NCBI GenBank assembly: GCA_030374805.1
Contig: JARGSG010000225.1
Location: 930,001-994,000 of the forward strand
Reading direction: 5' to 3'
Origin: Gracilaria gracilis
Taxonomy: Eukaryota; Rhodophyta; Florideophyceae; Gracilariales; Gracilariaceae
DNA: 64,000 bases
Positions 10,757 to 18,978 of the stretch are shown here, piece by piece; positions within the stretch are counted from its first letter, which is position 1; each line of letters begins with the position of its first letter. The position numbers were made by a program, and so were the translations under genes. Under the pieces are notes generated by a model. That model was not told where the DNA came from, made no database searches, and was given only the letters and a program-made list of their open reading frames with translations.

Positions 10757-11440
10757 ATGTCTTCACAAACAGCACCCCAACGCGATTTTGAATTCTTCTT
10801 GGCGATTGTAGAGGCATTCAAGGCCTCCGCGGCCAGTGCTCCCGGTGGCGATTTCAAGGACATGAACGTGAGCAAGTTCGTGGAAGCCATGACCATGTTT
10901 CTTCGCGTTTTTGATGCCTTTGCAAACCCGTTCTTCTCAGATGTTGTTAAAAAGGACGTGAAAGGAAACATTGAAAAGCTACGTGCCGGAGCAGAAAAGA
11001 CCAAGTGTACTACGATTGAAAGCGTGATTGATTCGGAATGCGCTGACCCAAAGCTGAAGAAACTCATTTTGAAAGAGACGGGTGAAGGTCAAGAAACTGC
11101 GACAGTTGGTTTGCTATGGATGAAGCGTACAATGCAATTTGTTATTGGTCTCTTGCGATACCTAGTGCAAGATGCTTCCATTTCGTTGTCAAGTGCAAGT
11201 CGAAAGTCTTACTCGGAGTCATTGCGATACTGCCACAATTTCATCACCCGTGGTGTGTTCGATACAGGACTTCGATTCGCCCCATCTCGGGAGTCGTTTT
11301 ATAAGAACCTTGCAGGTGGAGCGGAAGACATATCGAAGGTGGACGCGCCCATGAAGGAATTTCTTGAAGTGTTTGATCCTCAGCTCGATGGGATTATTGC
11401 CATGTATAAAGCAAAAAACCTGGAACCGTACATAAAGTGA
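10757..11440 (+). CDS. Glycolipid transfer protein (GLTP fold)
   Basis: A 227-residue all-helical protein with the GLTP sphingoid/sugar headgroup centre in place. Asp67, Asn71 and Lys74 lie in KKDVKGNIEKL, Trp121 in LLWMKRTMQF, and His160 in YCHNF. They match the known Asp-Asn-Lys, Trp and His residues of GLTP. Proteins of this fold move glycosphingolipids or ceramide-1-phosphate between membranes in the cytosol. The frame extends 19 codons upstream to 10700, but the ATG at 10757 gives the standard family length and is preferred. Whether it prefers a sugar or a phosphate headgroup cannot be read from the sequence alone. Confidence 0.92.
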   Translation: MSSQTAPQRDFEFFLAIVEAFKASAASAPGGDFKDMNVSKFVEAMTMFLRVFDAFANPFFSDVVKKDVKGNIEKLRAGAEKTKCTTIESVIDSECADPKLKKLILKETGEGQETATVGLLWMKRTMQFVIGLLRYLVQDASISLSSASRKSYSESLRYCHNFITRGVFDTGLRFAPSRESFYKNLAGGAEDISKVDAPMKEFLEVFDPQLDGIIAMYKAKNLEPYIK

Positions 11441-11920
11441 TGAGCGGATGAGATAGCGATTTACTACACGTACATGACTACAGTGTATTCTAATATGAGG
11501 TCATCCTGCATGGGATGGTGAGCATGGGCAGTGTTTTCATCGTCTCACATGGCCAAGAGCTGTGGCTTGGTTGCTGTTAATGACAAGCCCCGTGTGTTCG
11601 CCTTTTGCCCTGCAGCAGGGAACGATAAAATTCGAAAGCAATGGAATCCAGTGCTGCTACATAAGGTCCGATTGCATGGACTGATCGAAACTCAGCACCT
11701 GCTTCGGACTCGTACCTGTTGTAGATATAGGTCGCAGGGGCTAATTAAGCTGTACACAAAAACGCATGCTGAACAGAAGTAAAATTAATAACCGTAGTGA
11801 TTGCAAACCTACATGTGAGGAATACATGAATAGAGACGTTGTAAGAGCGTTGAAAGGGCGAACCTTAGTTGGTGTAGAAGAATGGTAAGAGTAAAAGACC
11901 CCTTAGGACCGGAGCCAATT
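11441..11920. other. Convergent intergenic region
   Basis: About 480 bp between the stops of GLTP and the SAM-fold gene. Nothing beyond 3' ends is seen. Confidence 0.45.
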
Positions 11921-12865
11921 TCATGTTGATTTGGTACTGTCTGACGTGAGGTTATACTTCTCATTGAGGATATTCTGAACGGCCAAGTGATTTCCTTGAA
12001 GATTTGCAAAATCCTTCTTTCTTCGCAGCAAAACGATACCCTGTCGATTATCGCCACCGATAGAGTCAATCATATCATAATAATCAAGGGCCGGAGAATA
12101 CTCGCCAGATTTGAAGAAGCGTGTACTGTCGTGAATGAAAATAGCTGTATCTTGAGAAATGTAACTGAGGACCTTGATAGAACAATCAACCCTGGCTCGA
12201 CCATCAATTAGAACAAAGTCATACAAATCGTAACCAGCAGAATCAATCTGATCAACATATTCCCTAAACATGGGATAAGTTCCTTCGGTATTGCCCCTCT
12301 CATTAAAGCCTCTGAAGCCCTTATCAACGAAAAAACATCTATAATCAATGTGAGACAAGTGTGGAGATGTCTTCAACCTGTGTTTGACCTTCCCGCACCA
12401 CTCTCGGTCATGCTCAACCGACACGGCATGCTGCACAAACTGTGGAAAATTAAACGTACTCCCCCCACTTCCGTACTCTATGTACACCTTCTTACCATCA
12501 AGATTGCGAAGAATAAGATTGACTTCAAGCGGACTCATCCAGATCTCCGGATAATTCACAAGCGCCTTTCTCTTATAAAGGCGCTGTTCCGCTGGCGGAG
12601 GCAACGGACCTTCACCCTGCGAGCCAGTAACTCTCGGGTGTGTATATCGCAACGGTGAAGAAGTACCATACAAAAACGAGAGCATTGCGCCGATTGTAAT
12701 GAACGTTGTGGCTGCCACGGCACCCACACAGGCGTATCGCATAGAGGACGGGGTGGATTTCATGGTGAAGGACAGAAAACCTTGCGGTGCGGAAGATGCG
12801 ATAATAGCTTGTTCCGCTGTTGCAGTTGTAGTTGCGTGTGTCGATGAACGATCGGAACGAGTCAT
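11921..12865 (-). CDS. Type II membrane protein with SAM-methyltransferase-like lumenal domain
   Basis: A 314-residue protein. A short basic/Thr-rich N-terminus precedes one membrane span (about 44-66), then a lumenal domain. VYIEYGSGGSTFNF (glycines 132-135) resembles the SAM-binding loop of class I methyltransferases. SVEHDREWC fits the end-of-strand-two acidic position, and DFVLIDGRAR (Asp221) the fourth strand. The topology suggests a Golgi enzyme, perhaps acting on glycans. The family resembles nucleotide-sugar or polysaccharide methyltransferase-like proteins, but the substrate is unknown and it could be catalytically inert. The ATG at 12865 is the first in frame. Confidence 0.7.
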   Translation of the reverse strand: MTRSDRSSTHATTTATAEQAIIASSAPQGFLSFTMKSTPSSMRYACVGAVAATTFITIGAMLSFLYGTSSPLRYTHPRVTGSQGEGPLPPPAEQRLYKRKALVNYPEIWMSPLEVNLILRNLDGKKVYIEYGSGGSTFNFPQFVQHAVSVEHDREWCGKVKHRLKTSPHLSHIDYRCFFVDKGFRGFNERGNTEGTYPMFREYVDQIDSAGYDLYDFVLIDGRARVDCSIKVLSYISQDTAIFIHDSTRFFKSGEYSPALDYYDMIDSIGGDNRQGIVLLRRKKDFANLQGNHLAVQNILNEKYNLTSDSTKST

Positions 12866-13055
12866 ATCTGGCGTTTCAACTTGAAACTTTCAAGTGCGCA
12901 TGCCGTATGTATCATAGCTCTGCTGGACAATTTCACCGATGGGATCCTGCTGGCATGACAATTGCAGTATTTTTCGGATGCGATTTCGCAGTGCTGGGTT
13001 GCGTGGCGGGAAAACGTTGATGATCGATCATTCATTCATTATCGAACTGGACGGA

Positions 13056-13117
13056 GTGTGATAACCTGGCGGTCCATGGTTATCACACTGCGGTCCTTGG
13101 TTATCACACTGCGGTCC
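13056..13117. repeat. 21-bp tandem repeat with hairpin
   Basis: GGTTATCACACTGCGGTCC-type units repeat with a 21-bp period (GGTCC at 13071, 13092 and 13113). An inverted copy, GTGTGATAACC, lies at 13056-13066, so it can pair with GGTTATCACAC at 13078-13088. Confidence 0.75.
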
Positions 13118-13193
13118 AGGAATCTGGGTCATTTGAATACTCTTTTCCAAATGAAATTTCCAACATCACGTGCGTTTTAATATAGAAAAATAG

Positions 13194-13298
13194 CCTCACC
13201 AGTGTGTCGCTATATCAACTAGCATTAGAACGCTGTTTGCAGCGCATTGTATGACGATATTCTCTAAAAACCGTGATATAGCTACCACACTGGGGAGG
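13194..13298. mobile_element. Possible MITE-like element with about 24-bp terminal inverted repeats
   Basis: The left arm (13194-13217, starting CCTCACCAGTGTG) is the imperfect reverse complement of the right arm (13274-13298, ending CCACACTGGGGAGG). The interior is about 56 bp and has no ORF. No clear target-site duplication was confirmed. Confidence 0.45.
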
Positions 13299-13345
13299 CG
13301 GTTTGCTCTATATCCGAGTCACGTGCAGCGTTCGATAGGCGATTT

Positions 13346-13461
13346 ATATCCACAAACTCGTGGATAACGGGTCACTCGACAGCGAAATTGGTCCCTCGCC
13401 TTCGGCTCGGGCCCGAATTTAGCTGTCTCGTGCCCCGTTATCTTCACTCGTTTGTCGATAT
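13346..13461. repeat. Long fold-back (imperfect inverted repeat, about 45-bp arms)
   Basis: Arms at 13346-13389 and 13416-13461 pair along almost their whole length around a 26-bp GC-rich loop that can itself partly fold. Shared blocks include GATAACGGG and its complement CCCGTTATC. Confidence 0.7.
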
Positions 13462-14858
13462 AACTCATACTAATCCATCAACTGGAGTGGAACTGCACAG
13501 GGTGGAGTGTATTGGCGATGATACGGACATCGAAGCTGAGAGCGACGTAGTATGGAAGCGGTCCGATATGAGCTTTCAGCCAAGGCGACTGACAACGGGT
13601 GAGGCACGCGCGGTGGATGATGCCGAGCGAACTGCCCCGCGCGCAACGGCAAGGAACGGGCTCGAGGCCAAAATACACGACGTGGCTGGCATGTGGAATA
13701 GATTGAATCGCGACCAATAAAAGAGCTCAACCCACTTCGATGTGCACTCTATGCGTCGTGGGAACATCTTCAAAGGGACCACCAGGACCAATCTGCAGCA
13801 ATCCAATGAGAGCTCTTCATTAGCTTCTACATCCAATACCCTTTGAGGGCGCACTTCGACTACCCCATCAACAATACTTGGCGAACAATCATTCGCCAAC
13901 TAAATCGTTGGGCGCCAAATGACACGAAAAAAGGCGAAATTTGCCAAACGATCGCAAACAGCCCTGTTTGCACCCGGGTATTTAATTCTATCTATCTATC
14001 TAAAGTTGGTGCGAAGTATCCTCAATGAGGATACTTCATCGTCACTGCAGATTCTCTCTATCTCTCATTTAGAGGCACATCTAACTTAATTTCAACTAAA
14101 TGTAACGCGTTTCTGGTGAAAGAAACGCTCTCTCAGGAACAAGGCACTGCAGATTCTGTGGTGCAGAAAGCTGTGGCTCAGCATGCAGATAACGACGTTC
14201 AGCTTTCAGAGGTGAGGTGCTGAGCGCTCAGAATGGCTAAAGCTGGTCGGCGATTAGAGCGTTTTCAATTTCATGGTGTAGCGTTGTGATCGCTATCCGA
14301 GCGATTCGGCAAGAGAACAGTTACCGTTGGTACATCGTCGCGCCTGCGCTAGACTAGCTAGAGATATCGCTCCAATGCTGATGATGATGAAAGGATGTAT
14401 CAGGGCCTCAATGAAGGTAAACGGGAGGCGTTTTATAGCCGGAGGTGCTAGCTACAGAGTCAGAATCAGCTGTCGGCGTGGCAGACGTGTACACGCTATA
14501 CTGCCGTGTTATGGCGCGCTCCAATGTCCTCATCGCTACGCATCGAAGAGCAGTGGGACGCTTTGTATGTAAGGTTAACTTATCATGTGTATGGTACGTG
14601 AGCAGCGCGTGTGTTGTTGGTAGATACGCTGCCGAAGCTCTCACACGACGACGGTGCATTATAAGCGGCGCGTGCGTTACCTTCGCAAAGATGGTTTCCA
14701 TCGATGTGCGTGTGCCGTCTCTCAACTCGTAGACGAGCGGGCGACACGTCGGCGTCACATCTCTTTCCTTCCGCGACTCAGCTGCGCGCTAGATAGCGCG
14801 TGCGAAACATTCAAACGCCATTGGCTGATCACCCTGTAGAAAACAATGCACCTCGCCT

Positions 14859-15866
14859 TCATCTCAGTTCGTCCAGATGCGGTGTGGCATATTTCGATCC
14901 GCCATATTGTACGTACTTTGCATCTTGCGTTGCTCTGGAGCTTACCGCGCCGCTGCGGTTCGACGCCGCCAAGTTGGCCATGCCCGACGTAAGCGAAGTT
15001 ACCGGAGGTAGTCGTGGTAGTGGCGCGTCATCACGCGAAAAATGCGTCGGTAGTGTTGGTTCTATGGTCGATAGTCGTGCGCCAAGTCGTGCGTCGTAGT
15101 GCAAACTGTGTGCACTTTGTAGCGAGGTGGTGTATGGATACGGCTCACTCAACCTTCTCATCTTCTTTCGCGGGCTGCCCAGTTCCGCCTCACGTGAGTG
15201 TATCCGCGGTTGATACGGGGGATACGACGCCATAGTCTGCTGCGCACCGTGGTGATTTGGAGCAGCCGATGGCGTAGCAGACGCATTGCTTTCCTGTGCG
15301 GCGGAAATTTGCATCAGCTTCTTCTCGTACTCATGCATGAGCGACTGGTGTGCGCGACGGAGCACGGTGGCTGCGCTGGTACATGGCTTCGACAGTCGCA
15401 GTTGCTTGGCAAGTACCACGAAGCCGCGCTTCTCAATGACGGTGTCGATGCCACCCAAGAGCAAAATCTGCTGCGCGAACAGAAAAAGGTCCAGTTGTGA
15501 GCCGGACACGGTGGGCAACTTGGGCACAAGTCCGTAAATCTCGAAGTGGAACGCGCGCCAATCGGCAAGGAAGCGGTCCTCTGTACAGGTGGTGTGCGGC
15601 GGAAGGTGGTCGGCGAACGTGTCTGACAGCATGACGGCGCCCAGATTGTTAGCGGCCTTGACGCAAGTGTGGTGGTCTGGGTACCTTCCACAGATGATGA
15701 CGCGGTTTCCAAGCTTGATGAGCGGGCACGGAACGACGGGCATGTTGACAATATCCACCGGCAGGTTACCGGAATAATCGCCGGGCGCCAGCTGCACGCG
15801 GCCGTCGCGGTCGTCGCTGCGCGACGGCGGCGACTCGGAGGCGTCGAAGTGATGCGCAGCGGCCAT
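14859..15866 (-). CDS. ARID/BRIGHT-domain DNA-binding protein
   Basis: A 335-residue nuclear protein from the ATG at 15866. Residues 99-182 form an ARID helix bundle: FLADWRAFHFEIYG, the SGSQLDLFLFAQQILLLGGID core and the VLRRAHQSLMHEYE helix. ARID proteins bind DNA, often AT-rich, as parts of SWI/SNF or demethylase complexes. The N-terminal part (about 45-80) is a hydrophobic segment not seen in textbook ARID proteins. The C-terminus is Ser/Pro-rich, with a basic SPRKKMRR cluster that could be a nuclear signal. The open frame continues to 16226 but becomes Arg/Ala-rich and GC-biased, like leader sequence, so the internal ATG is chosen; an ATG 24 bp upstream is also possible. Confidence 0.82.
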   Translation of the reverse strand: MAAAHHFDASESPPSRSDDRDGRVQLAPGDYSGNLPVDIVNMPVVPCPLIKLGNRVIICGRYPDHHTCVKAANNLGAVMLSDTFADHLPPHTTCTEDRFLADWRAFHFEIYGLVPKLPTVSGSQLDLFLFAQQILLLGGIDTVIEKRGFVVLAKQLRLSKPCTSAATVLRRAHQSLMHEYEKKLMQISAAQESNASATPSAAPNHHGAQQTMASYPPYQPRIHSREAELGSPRKKMRRLSEPYPYTTSLQSAHSLHYDARLGARLSTIEPTLPTHFSRDDAPLPRLPPVTSLTSGMANLAASNRSGAVSSRATQDAKYVQYGGSKYATPHLDELR

Positions 15867-16797
15867 GATGGAGAGGTGTGAAACGACCATGCGCAGAAGG
15901 CGCTCACAACGGCGGTGGGCGGCGGCAGCAGATAGTGTGCGCGCTGCTTGTACGTTTTGCGCAGCAGTCCGCCGCGGCTCTACGCCTCGCGACATGAGGC
16001 GCAACCCAGCAGCGCACGCGCGCCCCCGCGCGCGCTTTGAGCGTTTTGGAGCTCCGGGAACGGCGCGTATGGGCGCCAAACGCGCGTGTATGCTCCACGC
16101 CGCTGTAAACGAAGAGCGCGTTTGCGCGTTGGCGTTTGTGTAAGGACGTGGCCATCTACACGGTAGTGGCGTGGCCGTTTTTTGCGTACGGAATTGCGAT
16201 CCGATGTCAGCCGCGCGTGCACGCATTTCGGCGTGCTCGCGCGCTTGTTTATGTGTAATTACAGTACCGTTGGTACCGTTGTACGTTGTGTATACCTTCG
16301 TACTGTAACCTTAGGATACTGTATGTTACAATCGCGAGCGGTTGCGCGTCGTTGTTGCTGCAGCGCCGCGTCGAGGGCGGGCTGCGACGCAACAGGATTC
16401 GCCGCACGCCGCCGCCCCGGTCGTCGCCGCCCGCAATGACGCTGCGGCACGTATAAACTGTTTGACGCTTCGCGCCGCGCTGACAAGACAATTTGAAGCT
16501 TTAACTTGTTCAACGTCCGAGCTGTGTTACTTAGATAACCGCTTATCTCTAACTGTAAACACAGCTCGGAGCTGTCGATCATCGAGTGGAGCGCATCCCT
16601 GACGTGGAGCTAACTTGTCTAAGCTTAAGCTTCAAATCCCTCCTATCTACCAACGGTACCAGTTGAGTCAAAACTTGTTCAGATCCATGTTAGTTGTTAT
16701 TATCTATACACTCATTAGTACATAACACCAAACCCGACACGCACTTCCCTTCTAACAATACAATGCTCACTCATTCACCAAGTCGCCAAAATCGCAC
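15867..16797. other. Promoter region of the ARID gene with two TACCGTTGGTA copies
   Basis: It is GC-rich near the ARID start. TACCGTTGGTA is at 16265-16275, about 400 bp upstream of the ARID ATG, and an inverted copy is at 16648-16658. No separate gene is credible. Confidence 0.5.
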
Positions 16798-17928
16798 CTA
16801 ATAAGTCGACGTCCCCTGCGTTAACTGCATTAATTCTCTCGTTCGCTCCTCAGCAGCAACCTCGGCACGTTTTCGTCTCAAGTCCTGCAGCTTCTTGCGT
16901 TGCTTGCTGTCATTCTTCATCCTTCGTCGAAGATTATTCTTCGTATACTGATGACATCTTGCCCTCTTAGGGCAAACACCCTCGCAGTGCGTACATTTCC
17001 AGTCCGCACACGGAGTACTGCACCGCGCTCCGATCTCGTTACGATACAACATCAGACACTTCTCACACACAACCTTCCGACACAGCCCAATCGTCACGTT
17101 GGCGCATTGCGCCACCGACACTGTCTTCGAGTTCCGCCCGCAAATGTGGCAATATTTGGATGCGGAAGCGCCCTTGGAGAAGCGAAGCTTGGGGCGCGTA
17201 TCGCATGACGTTGTGCTATTTGCCGTACTTGGCGGCGAAATTGGTACGCACTGCGCCAAATTTGATGAAGGAATCATTGTTTGTCGGATGGGCACCGACG
17301 TCCATCCCGCGCCTACGTTCTGCGGCGTCACAACTTCACAAGTTTTAGTCTGCAGCTCTTGTATTGGCATAGGTGCAGCCACTGCTTCTACGCTTGCGTG
17401 CGCGTTTTGCGTTGGTGAACCATGGTATCGTGGGAGCGGCAGTTGGGATAGCTCGCATTGAGAAGATTCATCCTGTTCTGGTAATCGTATGCTTGCGGGC
17501 CGTTTTAAGGGAGGTTCAGGGTGACCTGCCGATAAAATCGATTGCGTGGATTGTTGTTCATTCGCGCACGGAAGTAAAGACGATAGGTATTCAGCTACTG
17601 GTATGTGTTGCTCCAGAAACAAACTTGGCTGCTGTACATCCACGTCAGTTTGAGAAGGGTGTATAGGTATTGATGGCGGTAGCTGCTGTACAAAGTCCCA
17701 CTCAGAAGAATGCAGCTCTTGATTCATGTCATGTGCCGTGTGTAGGTGGCTCGATGAAGGCGCAGTGACATCGGACAAAAGAAGCTGAAGCGCGGGCGTC
17801 TTCAGAGGGGATTGGTCCTGTGTTTCGGGTTGCAACGAGATCGATGGCGACGGATGATACATGGTGGGTGAAATGACGCGGGAAGAAGAAGTAGGGCCGT
17901 GCAAGATTCGTTGCGGAAACATTAGCAT
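16798..17928 (-). CDS. 4CXXC-R1 (CDCA7-like) zinc-finger protein
   Basis: A 376-residue protein. The first 245 residues are Ser/Pro/Gln-rich and disordered. The conserved module spans about 260-328, with cysteines 260, 263, 275, 283, 288, 291, 303, 307, 312, 315, 319 and 325. The arrangement CHIC...CRKVVCEKCLMLYRNEIG...WKCTHC...CPKRARC matches the zf-4CXXC_R1 family, whose best-known member CDCA7 activates the HELLS chromatin remodeler in DNA-methylation maintenance. A basic coiled-coil-like tail (about 330-366) follows. True CDCA7 orthology is not shown; related 4CXXC-R1 proteins in algae and oomycetes have other or unknown roles. Confidence 0.75.
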   Translation of the reverse strand: MLMFPQRILHGPTSSSRVISPTMYHPSPSISLQPETQDQSPLKTPALQLLLSDVTAPSSSHLHTAHDMNQELHSSEWDFVQQLPPSIPIHPSQTDVDVQQPSLFLEQHIPVAEYLSSLLPCANEQQSTQSILSAGHPEPPLKRPASIRLPEQDESSQCELSQLPLPRYHGSPTQNAHASVEAVAAPMPIQELQTKTCEVVTPQNVGAGWTSVPIRQTMIPSSNLAQCVPISPPSTANSTTSCDTRPKLRFSKGASASKYCHICGRNSKTVSVAQCANVTIGLCRKVVCEKCLMLYRNEIGARCSTPCADWKCTHCEGVCPKRARCHQYTKNNLRRRMKNDSKQRKKLQDLRRKRAEVAAEERTRELMQLTQGTSTY

Positions 17929-18483
17929 TCAATGTAACTTAATAACGGTCTGTAACGAAGTGCAACTAATGATATAGTTCTCAATCGTTGACTGAAACTA
18001 GGTGCCGCGACATGGGCACAACGAGTGGAGGGAGAACGGGACTGATGAAAGGACCGTTGCAAGAGAGAGGACGTGGCGACTTATGAAGCCTGACAAGCAT
18101 AGTGGCAAAGAATGAGTGGTTGCAATGATGTGAGATTGGTTTACCGAGGAGCGGGAGGAGTCGTGTGATTAGTGGGCGGCTGGTTAGTGAGCGATGGAGC
18201 TTGACGGTTGGTGAACGAGCCCCTGATGTTCGGCTATGTAATCGTGGTGCACTATTGCGTGGCCCGTTTGAACGATGATGGACCAGGTTGCCCAGTGAGC
18301 GGGCGGCACGGAATGTACGTTTGAAGAAGAAACGAAATTTGCCACAACGCTGCACTTATTCCCACGGCTATGTACGGTTGTCTGACGGTTATTGCGGCAA
18401 TGCGAGTGGTGGATATTGGGCAAATGGAGCACGTCTTTCTCCAAACACATGGTGACCTTGCACAAAGCGAACTGATGCCGTCA
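17929..18483. other. Intergenic, no gene recognised
   Basis: About 555 bp between two minus-strand genes, presumably the promoter of the zinc-finger gene. No repeat or RNA gene was seen. Confidence 0.45.
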
Positions 18484-18978
18484 TCATTTCGTAGCATCTA
18501 CGGAGCGCATACGTTCCATCTTTCTCCGCAGCTGGTTCGGCGTCCATTGCAAGTAATTCAGTTTGATATCACGTGCCATTGCTTCCCAATCCTCCCCATG
18601 GCGCCGCAGCATAGCCTCCAAAGCTCTCCTCTCGCCGGGGCGCACGACAAGATTTCGACGTTCTTCACGGGCAGCCTCCTTCTCCAGCTCCATGACAACC
18701 GACTCAGAACTGTTTGCGATGCTCTGTATTGGAATGCATACCTTTCTCTCGGCTACGGTCTTTTTGATGTGGTTCACGGACGCCTGAAGACCAATCTTGG
18801 CTAGGTTCTTCTCCGGCGTCAGGCGAGAGTCCCACGCAGAACGAATTGTTTCATGAGGTACTGATGAAGCACGAGGCCGGGTGGATCGTTGCTGTGCGGC
18901 CTTCTTCTTTGCAGCTCTTTTCGCGCTTTTATAGAGCTTGGTCATACCCTTCCGAGAGCCTGGTCTTGGCTTTCCCAT
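18484..18978 (-). CDS. NOP16: Nop16 ribosome biogenesis factor
   Basis: A 164-residue basic nucleolar protein. A Lys/Arg-rich N-terminus (MGKPRPGSRKGM, KRAAKKKAAQQR) is followed by IRSAWDSRLTPEKNLAKIGL, matching the Nop16 signature WD...T...NL...GL. The C-terminal HGEDWEAMARDIKLNYLQWT and PNQLRRKMERM is the diagnostic Nop16 helix pair. Nop16 is a component of 60S pre-ribosomes. The length fits small eukaryotic Nop16 proteins and the ATG at 18978 opens the basic N-terminus directly. Confidence 0.93.
   Translation of the reverse strand: MGKPRPGSRKGMTKLYKSAKRAAKKKAAQQRSTRPRASSVPHETIRSAWDSRLTPEKNLAKIGLQASVNHIKKTVAERKVCIPIQSIANSSESVVMELEKEAAREERRNLVVRPGERRALEAMLRRHGEDWEAMARDIKLNYLQWTPNQLRRKMERMRSVDATK

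Larger units (their letters stand above)
12866..14858. other. Gene-free region with clustered palindromic structures
   Basis: About 2 kb without a credible gene. It contains a 21-bp tandem repeat with hairpins (13056-13117), a small terminal-inverted-repeat element (13194-13298), a long fold-back (13346-13461), a CTAT microsatellite near 13989-14001, and one copy of TACCGTTGGTA at 14322-14332. Confidence 0.6.

Noticed and set aside
15867-16226. 120-codon N-terminal extension of the ARID gene
   Set aside because: Arg/Ala-rich, GC-biased leader; the internal ATG at 15866 gives a normal start.
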